In this document: positions 24,898 through 32,047 of the stretch, one piece after another | Layout of the letters: the number at the start of each line of letters is the position of its first letter | Numbering within the stretch: the first letter of the stretch is position 1 | Origin: Candidatus Poribacteria bacterium | GTDB taxonomy: Bacteria > Poribacteria > WGA-4E > WGA-3G | NCBI GenBank assembly: GCA_022824265.1 | Contig: JAJEAG010000046.1 | Coordinates: forward strand, 1-42,648 | Reading direction: 5' to 3' | Length of the DNA stretch: 42,648 bases | Translations under genes and position numbers: made by a program | Notes under the pieces: model-generated | Told to the model about the DNA's origin: nothing | Databases searched by the model: none | The model's input: only the letters and a program-made list of their open reading frames with translations

Positions 24898-26390
24898 GCG
24901 ATACCGTTGTACCAAATGATAAAATAAGAGTACGTATGGCACCTTCACCTACAGGTTTTTTACATATCGGAGGTGCAAGGACGGCATTGTTCAACTGGTT
25001 GTTCGCAAAACATCACAACGGACAATTTATTCTGAGGATTGATGATACAGATATTGCACGTTCCACCGACGAATCTATGCACGAAATATATACTGCGTTG
25101 AAATGGTTAGGTCTTGAGTGGGACGAGGGTGGAGACAAAGGTGGACCTTATGCTCCCTATCTGCAATCAGAACGGAAAAGTATTTACGACAAATATGTAA
25201 AGCAATTACTTGAAAACGGTAATGCCTATTACTGTTATTGTTCAACTGAAGAGTTGGAAGCAATCCGAAAAGAGGCACGCAGCAATAAGTCAACACGATC
25301 CTACGATGGACGGTGCAGACATATATCATCAGAAACCAAAGAACGATATGTATCTGAAGGAAGAAAACCTACTGTCCGCATTAAAATGCCAGACAAACCT
25401 ATTCGTGTAGATGACATAATTCTCGGTTCACGTAACATTGACCCCGCCACACTTGAGGATGAAGTAATTGTTCGTTCGAACGGTATGCCGAATTACAATC
25501 TTACCTCAATCATTGATGATGCAGAAATGCAAATTACTCACGTAATCCGTGGAACTGAACACCTCAACAATACACCGAAACAGATCGCTATCGCTAACGC
25601 ACTTGGATTGCACTTACCCCAGTTTGCACACATTCCACTTGTACTTGACGATTCTGGTAGAAAACTAAGCAAACGTCATCATGGCGATCTTGTCGCAGTT
25701 AACCGATACCGCGAACAAGGATACCTACCCGAAGCGATGCTTAACTTCGTAGCACGACTCGGTTGGTCTTATGACGATAAACAGGAAATCTTCTCTGTTG
25801 CTGAACTTATAGAGAAATTTGACCTTGATCGGGTTGGTAAGAGTGGTAGTGTGTTTGACATTAAGAAGTTGGAATGGCTCAACGCTCACTATATCAACGA
25901 ACTTGATGTGTCTGCACGTACTGATGCCGTGATGCCTTTCTGGGAACAGGAAGGTTTGGTGGATTCCAGTACAAAGCGTGATTGGCTTGAGAAGATTGTT
26001 GAAGCAGTTGGTGAACGTCTTACAACGTTACAGGACATCATCCTTCAAACACGTTATTTCTTTTCGGATGATTTTGAATATGAGTCGAAAGCAGTCAAGA
26101 AATGGTGGGGTAGTTCAGACGAAAAGAAGGAAAAAACCTGTGAGATTCTTACCAATCTTGGACAGATTTTGCAGGAAGTTACTGAGTTTGACATTGAAAC
26201 TGTTGAATCTGCTATATGGAGATACACGGATGAAAACGACATCAAACGCGTTGCAGCAATGCAGGCAATGCGGATTGCTTTGACAGGAACATCGTTTGGA
26301 CCAAGTCTATTTGATATTGTTGTGCTGCTTGGTAGAGATGAAGTGTTGAAGCGGATACAAAGGGCTATAGCGTATCTCAATGTAATTTAG
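24894..26390 (+). CDS. gltX: Glutamyl-tRNA synthetase
   Basis: This class I synthetase of about 498 aa has [21 protein letters not shown] at its N-terminus (HIGH motif as HIGG), the GluRS-type [11 protein letters not shown] and KMSKS as KLSKRHH. The C-terminal helical cage (about residues 340-498) binds the anticodon. It makes Glu-tRNA-Glu. The ATG at 24894 overlaps the glnS stop (ATGA) and has AGGA upstream; an upstream in-frame start would only extend into glnS. The direct pairing of glnS and gltX in one operon suggests coordinated supply. Confidence 0.92.
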   Translation: MSDTVVPNDKIRVRMAPSPTGFLHIGGARTALFNWLFAKHHNGQFILRIDDTDIARSTDESMHEIYTALKWLGLEWDEGGDKGGPYAPYLQSERKSIYDKYVKQLLENGNAYYCYCSTEELEAIRKEARSNKSTRSYDGRCRHISSETKERYVSEGRKPTVRIKMPDKPIRVDDIILGSRNIDPATLEDEVIVRSNGMPNYNLTSIIDDAEMQITHVIRGTEHLNNTPKQIAIANALGLHLPQFAHIPLVLDDSGRKLSKRHHGDLVAVNRYREQGYLPEAMLNFVARLGWSYDDKQEIFSVAELIEKFDLDRVGKSGSVFDIKKLEWLNAHYINELDVSARTDAVMPFWEQEGLVDSSTKRDWLEKIVEAVGERLTTLQDIILQTRYFFSDDFEYESKAVKKWWGSSDEKKEKTCEILTNLGQILQEVTEFDIETVESAIWRYTDENDIKRVAAMQAMRIALTGTSFGPSLFDIVVLLGRDEVLKRIQRAIAYLNVI

Positions 26391-26445
26391 TACTTATATA
26401 TACTCAATCGAAACTACACTTTTCCTTAATATCAGTGATATTTCA

Positions 26446-26454
26446 TGGTATACT
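26446..26454 (+). promoter_or_regulatory. Extended -10 element upstream of the ATPase operon
   Basis: TGGTATACT (TGn plus a TATACT -10) lies 62 bp before the ATPase ATG. No clear -35 is seen, as is common for extended -10 promoters. Confidence 0.4.
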
Positions 26455-26515
26455 ATATTCCAATGATTGCCGACATATCAACAATATTCATAAATGAAGT
26501 TGAATAGGAGTAACG

Positions 26516-28132
26516 ATGCTTCACTCACTTGAATTAGAAAATTTTAAAGCGTTCGGGGAACGCGCACGTATCCCGTTTGCACCTATAACATTGATTTTTG
26601 GTGAAAACAGTGCTGGCAAAAGTTCTATCTTACAAGCACTAAATTTACTTAAACAGACACGAGAAAGCCGAGATGTCAGTGCCCCAATTGCACCTAGAAC
26701 TGAAAACGGTATTGTGGATCTTGGAAGTTTTAAGGAACTAATATTTGACCATGATCTGGAACGGACACTCTCAATGCGTATTGAGATTAAATTAGACGTT
26801 TATTTTTCGATTGAATTTAGATTTAAGAGACCTTCACTGACCGAGGAAGTTCTTTTAGACCAAGTAATGATTTATAAAAACAAAACTCCTAGATGTATTG
26901 CGAAATTTAAGCCAATTGACAAGCCTTTAGAATTTGAGGAAATTCGGAGGGGAACAAGATTTCTCTTTAATCCGTTTATCGTTGAAAAACAAGGTTATGC
27001 CCAATCAAGAATGCCTACATTAAAATGTGATTGGTTAACAAAAGCAAAATTGTTTTGGGAACATGAGTTTAATTGGTGTCAAGAGAATAGTGAGAAGGTA
27101 ATTAATTTGATAAAAGAAGAAAAAAATAGATTGGAGGAACACTTAAATCGTCTTAAAGAAACATACAAGAGAATTGATCAAAAAAAATCTGAAGACTCAT
27201 TTAAAGATTCATATAGACAAGAATTACAAGAACTTAAGTCTTTAAAGCAAAATATAGACTTCTTCACAAAAGAATACGATTTGAATGAATATATTAGTAA
27301 GAGACATGCAGATGAAATGAGAACAATCGTAGGATTGCAAGGATTCCTACCTGCTGCAATTGGATATCAAGAGAATATCACTAGGTCACTTTCATTTATT
27401 CACTACAGATCTTCTGATCCCCTTGACCTAGGCGAGATAGTGATGGATACAGCTAGTGCTTTGGAAACAACTTTGGAATCTCTTTTTCCAATGGGACCTT
27501 TTCGACGTCCACCTGAAAGATGGTATATCTTTACAGGTACCAGTCCCCAAGATGTTGGATATCGAGGAGATTTGCTCCCAGATTTACTATTTCGTCGACC
27601 TGAACTAGTTGAAGACACAAACAAATGGTTAGAAAGACTTGAAATTGGTTACCAGCTAGAAGTTAAACCAGTGGGGACCGATGCTGGGGATCTTTTTGAG
27701 GTTAGACTTATAGATACACGACGAAAAGAACGTGTAAATGTAGCACTGCCTGATGTCGGTTTCGGAATAAGTCAACTTCTTCCCTTTGTTGTTCAAAGTT
27801 TGGTTTCAGAAAAACAAATTATATCTATTGAGCAGCCTGAAGTTCATGTACATCCAAGGTTGCAGGCAGATCTTGGCGACCTCTTAGCTGCAGCTATTCA
27901 AAAACCGAGACAAAATCAATTTATTATTGAAACCCATAGTGAACATTTAATTTTACGGCTGCAACGTCTGGTCTATGAAAAGAAAATCAATCCTAATGAT
28001 ATATCGGTAATATATGTCAGCCGCGGTGCTGAAGGAGCAAAATCACAACGATTGCGTCTTGATGAAAAAGGCAATTTTATTGATAACTGGCCTAGCGGAT
28101 TTTTTACTGAACGTCTTAAGGAACTTAGATAA
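26516..28132 (+). CDS. AAA family ATPase with DUF3696-type C-terminus
   Basis: This 538 aa ABC/SMC-like ATPase of the OLD/AAA_15 kind has Walker A GENSAGKSS (29-37), a coiled-coil insertion (about 185-265, Lys/Glu-rich), a signature-like VGFGISQLLPFV, Walker B IISIEQPEVHVHP and the switch His in FIIETHSEHLILR. The C-terminus (RLRLDEKGNFIDNWPSGFF) fits DUF3696. Such ATPases commonly gate a nuclease in anti-phage systems, but also occur in other roles. AGGAG lies upstream of the ATG. It is followed 17 bp later by a partner gene with an MIT_C-like C-terminus, and the two appear to form an operon. Confidence 0.85.
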   Translation: MLHSLELENFKAFGERARIPFAPITLIFGENSAGKSSILQALNLLKQTRESRDVSAPIAPRTENGIVDLGSFKELIFDHDLERTLSMRIEIKLDVYFSIEFRFKRPSLTEEVLLDQVMIYKNKTPRCIAKFKPIDKPLEFEEIRRGTRFLFNPFIVEKQGYAQSRMPTLKCDWLTKAKLFWEHEFNWCQENSEKVINLIKEEKNRLEEHLNRLKETYKRIDQKKSEDSFKDSYRQELQELKSLKQNIDFFTKEYDLNEYISKRHADEMRTIVGLQGFLPAAIGYQENITRSLSFIHYRSSDPLDLGEIVMDTASALETTLESLFPMGPFRRPPERWYIFTGTSPQDVGYRGDLLPDLLFRRPELVEDTNKWLERLEIGYQLEVKPVGTDAGDLFEVRLIDTRRKERVNVALPDVGFGISQLLPFVVQSLVSEKQIISIEQPEVHVHPRLQADLGDLLAAAIQKPRQNQFIIETHSEHLILRLQRLVYEKKINPNDISVIYVSRGAEGAKSQRLRLDEKGNFIDNWPSGFFTERLKELR

Positions 28133-28149
28133 TAAATGGAGAGTAATAT

Positions 28150-29115
28150 ATGATTGTTAGTGTAGTTTTAGATCCGTCAGCATTCAATGAGAATTATTTT
28201 GACGAGACTTATACGTATCATGCGGAAGATCTTTTGAGAGGAATTCTAAGGAACGGGTTATTGATTGTTGATTCAGAAGAGATATTGAGAAAGGAATTAA
28301 AAAAGAAAATAATGTCTCTTCCAAGCACATTTGGGCAACAAATACAAACTCTATTCGCAGAATTATTAAAAAGTGATTCAACGCGAATCATCGCATGTTG
28401 TGTTGCATCAAAATTCAATTCAAAGGATAGACTCATAGATTTAGCTTTACAACTAAGAAGGAAAACTGATGCAGATACATTATTTGCTAGTGTAGACAGT
28501 GTAAAAACACTAATATCTGAACAAGAATACGACGAGAAAACAGTTCCTTTATCCGATTATCGTGATAGCGAGTTTGAAAAGATCCGTCAAAATTATGATA
28601 GAGGATTTGGTGCGATTGATAAACTATGTAAATCAGAAGTAGATGAAATCTTTATTCGCTCAATTCGTTTTACGAAATCATTACGATTTTACGATCCATA
28701 CATTGGTAGAGGGAACAATACAGACAAGTATTATAAAGCTATTGTATATATTTTAACCCTTTGGGAGAAACATGGTTATTTTGCATCTGAAAGGGGAATT
28801 GAAAGCGTCGAATTATATGCTTGTAAAGGTAGAAATATTCGGAAACAACATCAAAATATTATTAATGAAATCATAACCCCTTTAAAAAAGCAATTCCCGT
28901 GGTTGGTAAAGTTCTCCATAAAAGTTGACTATTCCGGTGAGAGTCGCATCTTTCATGCAAGGTATTTAGAGTCCCAGTACGCGATAATTAGAGTAGATAA
29001 AGGATTTGATTTATTTAATGAAAACGATGAGTTTAAACGTAATTTAATTTCTCTAAATATGGAAGAAAACATTCACTTAGAAGAATGTCGTGACTTGCAG
29101 GATGCATCTGTTTAG
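28150..29115 (+). CDS. Partner protein of the AAA ATPase with MIT_C/PLD-like C-terminal domain
   Basis: This 321 aa protein has no confident full-length family. The C-terminal half (about 170-310) reads like the MITD1 C-terminal (MIT_C) phospholipase D-like fold: LRFYDPYIG after strand 1, then a helical stretch, and FHARYLESQYAIIRVDKGFDLF, which matches the HDR...GRGLD pattern of that domain with Ala for Asp. The N-terminal half (about 1-110) starts VVLDPSAF and has LLIVDSEEIL; this could be a PIN-like nuclease fold, but that is weak. No membrane segment is seen. It lies 17 bp after the ATPase gene, and a GGAG-containing site precedes its ATG. A role as effector controlled by the ATPase is inferred from context. 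Confidence 0.6.
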   Translation: MIVSVVLDPSAFNENYFDETYTYHAEDLLRGILRNGLLIVDSEEILRKELKKKIMSLPSTFGQQIQTLFAELLKSDSTRIIACCVASKFNSKDRLIDLALQLRRKTDADTLFASVDSVKTLISEQEYDEKTVPLSDYRDSEFEKIRQNYDRGFGAIDKLCKSEVDEIFIRSIRFTKSLRFYDPYIGRGNNTDKYYKAIVYILTLWEKHGYFASERGIESVELYACKGRNIRKQHQNIINEIITPLKKQFPWLVKFSIKVDYSGESRIFHARYLESQYAIIRVDKGFDLFNENDEFKRNLISLNMEENIHLEECRDLQDASV

Positions 29116-29192
29116 GTTATTCATTATGATATATATGCTGAATAAGTGTTAATAATGTCTGTGAAATGAAAAGAAGTTGCGAAAAATTCTAT

Positions 29193-29227
29193 ATATCATT
29201 GATGATATGTAGTAATATACTACATAT
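29193..29227. other. Two overlapping palindromes after the ATPase operon
   Basis: ATATCAT/ATGATAT (29193-29208) overlaps ATATGTAGTA/TACTACATAT (29205-29227, 10-bp arms, 3-nt loop). Only one can form at a time. No T-run follows. The surrounding 29116-29467 holds no recognisable gene; a TATAAT at 29401 may serve the decarboxylase gene. Confidence 0.4.
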
Positions 29228-29467
29228 TGTTCAATATTCATACTTAATTCCTCAAAACTAAATATATTCACAAACTTATCCGACTTTCATCACAAGTGGG
29301 TTACTAAGACCTCTCTCATCATAATTAATCCCCATCCAAATTACATTTGTAATCACAAATCACATTGATAAAACGTAAAATAAAGTGTTATTATATTCGT
29401 TATAATACATACAAATCTCTTTACATTTATATCCTCGAAATTCTATTTCTTACCTGAGGCAACGAAA

Positions 29468-31099
29468 ATGACATACCGCAACATATTAGACAAAATCAGA
29501 CTTGCATTTCCACAACCGGTGTCTGATACAATCCATGATTCATACTTTATTCATTCTATGATGCGTGCATTAGACCAAGTAGACGATCTCAAAACACATC
29601 TTCCATTCCTCGGAAATATGGTTGAAACGGATTTTGATACTGCGAAAAAGACAACAATAGAAGATTCCATGTCCACGGTTGAAGAGGTAACCACAGACCT
29701 TGTAGGGTATCTACAGGGAATGACGATCTTCGGTCACCCTCGCACACAGCAGAACGTCGTTGCTCCGACAACAATCCCCAGCATGATAGGTGTTCTCCTT
29801 GCTTCTCTCCACAATCCTAATCTTGCTTGGGATGAATTCAGTCGACTTGTAGCATTAGCGGAAGTTGAGGTAATTGGTATGACATCACAATTGATCGGAT
29901 ATCAACCAGAACAAGCAAGTGGTGTGTTTACCTTTGGGGGAACAGGAACTACACTTTACGGTGTGAAAATGGGAATAGAGAAAGCTTGTCCGGGTTCAAT
30001 ACAACATGGAATACCTGATGATGTTGTCGTTTTTGTTTCAGATGCAGGACATTATTGTGCTGCCAATATAACCGGTTGGCTTGGTATAGGTACTGACAAC
30101 CTAATTACAATTCCAACAACAGTTGAAAACGAGATAGACCTTGAAATACTGGAACAGGAACTAAGACATGCACTCACAGATGGAAAAAAGATCGCAGCAA
30201 TTATCGCTACATTAGGCACAACGGACGCATTCGGTTTGGACAACTTAATGAAAATTGTGGTCATGCGAGAAACTCTCGTTGATGAGTTTAAACTTGATTA
30301 TCATCCACATATTCATGCTGATGCTGTCATTGGATGGGCATGGTCTGTTTTTAACCACTACGATTTTGAAAGTAACCCTTTAGGGTTTCGTCCGCGTACT
30401 GTACGTGCTTTGGCTGGTGCTTGTAGACGTATACGAGATCTTCATCTTGTAGATTCTGTGGGTATTGATTTCCACAAAACAGGTTTCACACCATACATTT
30501 CCAGTCTTGTGCTTGTAAAGGATAAGAATGATCTTGATCGCTTGAAACGCACACGGGAACAGATGCCTTATCTCTACCATTTTGGACAATACAAACCGGG
30601 TATGTATACACTTGAAACCTCAAGGTCTGGTACAGGTCCTCTTGCTGCACTTGCTAATCTCAAATTATTTGGAGAAGAAGGGATGCGTGCAATATTGGGT
30701 CATATTGTTGAAATGACACAACTATTGCGAGAACATCTGGAGGGACACGAAGGCACCACCGTACTAAACAAAGCAAATTTTGGGACTGTCACACTATTCC
30801 GCGCATATCCCGTCGGTGTGGATACATTTGAAATTAAGCGACAAGAATTTGAGGACGATGCCTTTAAGGATAGTTTACTCGCACATAATTCATATAACCA
30901 AGAAATCTTCAACTATGTTAATTCTGAAGCTATGGAAGGACGAGGTGTTTTCATATCAACAACAGATTGTTATCGGCACACCTCTTATGGTGAACCTATT
31001 GTTGCCCTGAAGTCATTTATCCTGTCCCCATTTGTTGATGAAGAGGATGTTGAAACGGTAGTAGAAAAGGTATTGGAAGCAAGAGAACACATGGCATAG
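29468..31099 (+). CDS. PLP-dependent group II amino acid decarboxylase
   Basis: This 543 aa fold-type I PLP enzyme belongs to the aromatic-L-amino-acid/tyrosine/glutamate decarboxylase group. Hallmarks are SDAGHYCAANITGWLGIG, the cofactor-binding HIHADAVIGWAW and the Schiff-base Lys337 in DFHKTGFTPY. It should remove the carboxyl group of an amino acid to give an amine; the exact substrate is not fixed by motifs. An N-terminal helical swap domain (about 1-90) is typical of the family. GAGG lies 8 bases before the ATG. It stands alone and is followed at once by a minus-strand tmRNA-like RNA gene. Confidence 0.85.
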   Translation: MTYRNILDKIRLAFPQPVSDTIHDSYFIHSMMRALDQVDDLKTHLPFLGNMVETDFDTAKKTTIEDSMSTVEEVTTDLVGYLQGMTIFGHPRTQQNVVAPTTIPSMIGVLLASLHNPNLAWDEFSRLVALAEVEVIGMTSQLIGYQPEQASGVFTFGGTGTTLYGVKMGIEKACPGSIQHGIPDDVVVFVSDAGHYCAANITGWLGIGTDNLITIPTTVENEIDLEILEQELRHALTDGKKIAAIIATLGTTDAFGLDNLMKIVVMRETLVDEFKLDYHPHIHADAVIGWAWSVFNHYDFESNPLGFRPRTVRALAGACRRIRDLHLVDSVGIDFHKTGFTPYISSLVLVKDKNDLDRLKRTREQMPYLYHFGQYKPGMYTLETSRSGTGPLAALANLKLFGEEGMRAILGHIVEMTQLLREHLEGHEGTTVLNKANFGTVTLFRAYPVGVDTFEIKRQEFEDDAFKDSLLAHNSYNQEIFNYVNSEAMEGRGVFISTTDCYRHTSYGEPIVALKSFILSPFVDEEDVETVVEKVLEAREHMA

Positions 31100-31116
31100 A
31101 TATTGAACAGAATAAA

Positions 31117-31201
31117 TGGAGGTGGCGGGAATTGAACCCGCATCCGATGGAAATTGAAAACAACCACGTTTTCTGTCCACCGTCGAAATCCTTTCACCCC
31201 C
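31117..31201 (-). ncRNA. tmRNA-like RNA reduced to the tRNA-like domain
   Basis: On the minus strand the 85-nt sequence begins GGGGGTGAAAGGATTTCGAC, the hallmark of tmRNA 5' ends, and finishes with a T-arm GCGGG-TTCAATT-CCCGC and CACCTCC-A. Acceptor pairing GGGGGTG/CACCTCC includes a G-U at the third pair, the alanine identity element. In place of the tag reading frame and pseudoknots there is only a capped helix: CGGTGGA/TCCATCG, then GAAAAC-GTGGTT-GTTTTC. CCA is not encoded. The order is not that of permuted two-piece tmRNA. It may be a functional tRNA-like domain or a deleted ssrA copy; the true ssrA may lie elsewhere. Confidence 0.7.
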
Positions 31202-31208
31202 ATGCCAG

Positions 31209-31214
31209 ATAATA
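31209..31214 (-). promoter_or_regulatory. -10 box for the tmRNA-like RNA
   Basis: TATTAT on the minus strand ends 7 nt before the first G of the RNA, the normal spacing to a start site. A TTGAAC lies 14 bp upstream, shorter than usual for a -35. Confidence 0.35.
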
Positions 31215-31359
31215 GGTTAACATATTAAGTTCAACTATTTCAAATAATAAACTGGATTATTTAGTTTTTTGTATTTCTGTGGTTGTCCCAATTTTACTGT
31301 CTGACCACTGAAAACTGAAACGGACATTAAACATATTGGATATATATTGTTATCAAATG

Positions 31360-31533
31360 CAATAACATTACAAAACAAAACGACCATCAAGTATAATATA
31401 ACCCAACATCTAACACACAACTTAGAAAATAGAGGAACACCGATGACAATCAACCAAATCCAAAAACGAAATTCTCAAATAAATCACACAAAACTTCTGC
31501 AATGCGAAGACAACATACCACACACAAAAACCG
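31360..31533 (+). other. G-depleted A/C-rich stretch with -10 box and ribosome-binding-like site
   Basis: The plus strand is dominated by A and C with very few G, so an RNA from it would have little secondary structure. A TATAAT lies at 31392-31397, and an AGAGGA with an ATG at 31443 opens a frame that would run through the downstream hairpin to 31604 (53 aa, Asn/Gln/Lys/Thr-rich). No family is recognised. It is either a small RNA or a short leader ORF. Confidence 0.35.
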
Positions 31534-31574
31534 AAAAAAAACAACTAAACGGTATGCTTTTAGTTGTTTTTTTT
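31534..31574. terminator. 16-bp perfect inverted repeat, likely bidirectional terminator
   Basis: A-rich arm 31534-31549 (A8 then CAACTAAA) pairs fully with 31559-31574 (TTTAGTTG then T8) around a 9-nt loop. The T-run on each strand makes it a plausible two-way terminator. The motif AAAAAACAACTAAA recurs at about 31648-31661, followed by two more short hairpins up to 31711. Confidence 0.6.
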
Positions 31575-31750
31575 AATTTTCCGTCAACAAAAATAACGAC
31601 TTAAACCCTTACTACTACAACATCGAGAACGCCTAATCAAAATTTAGAAAAAAACAACTAAAAAACACCTAAAAGTGTGTTTTATGCATTTACGCAGGTA
31701 AGAAAATGCATTAGAAATACCAAAAACTAAATAACGCGAGTCCGGAAATT

Positions 31751-31841
31751 ATAGCAAAATTCGTAATTCCTTGGACACTTTGGTAGGTTCGGTTAGGAAA
31801 CCGAACCTGTGTAAATAGTGCGGTTCCAATCGCACCTACCA
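31751..31841 (+). repeat. Dispersed intergenic repeat, copy 2, composite hairpin
   Basis: 31751-31794 repeats 7781-7824. Here GGTTCGGTT (31786-31794) pairs perfectly with AACCGAACC (31799-31807). Outer TGGTAGGT (31781-31788) can pair with ACCTACCA (31834-31841), and TGCG/CGCA forms another small stem. The fold looks like two hairpin repeat units joined. Confidence 0.65.
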
Positions 31842-31901
31842 TGGAGTGTGAACATATTTTCAGATTTCACTATAATAAACATAAATGACACAAGGATATA
31901 G

Positions 31902-31930
31902 TTGACTAACAAAAACAAACCATGTATAAT
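31902..31930 (+). promoter_or_regulatory. Sigma-70 promoter for the WD40-dockerin gene
   Basis: TTGACT is followed after 17 bp by a perfect TATAAT. The start near 31937 gives a leader of about 110 nt. Confidence 0.7.
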
Positions 31931-32047
31931 TTACTATAGTAGGACATAAAATATAATGTTAATATTACACATATATTTATGTCTTTATATTATAGTTCAA
32001 TTTATGATGAATGTTTATTTAAATATAACCAGAGAGGAGTATATTCT

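Noticed and set aside
31117-31201. Permuted two-piece tmRNA
   Set aside because: In permuted genes the acceptor 3' half precedes the 5' half; here the order is the normal one with the middle missing.
31443-31604. A 53-aa gene in the G-poor region
   Set aside because: The frame runs through a strong terminator-like hairpin and its composition simply follows the A/C bias; kept only as an observation.
31781-31841. tRNA gene suggested by a cloverleaf-like fold with GGTAGGT/ACCTACC ends
   Set aside because: No proper D-arm or anticodon arm is present, and the first half is a dispersed repeat that also occurs near 7800.
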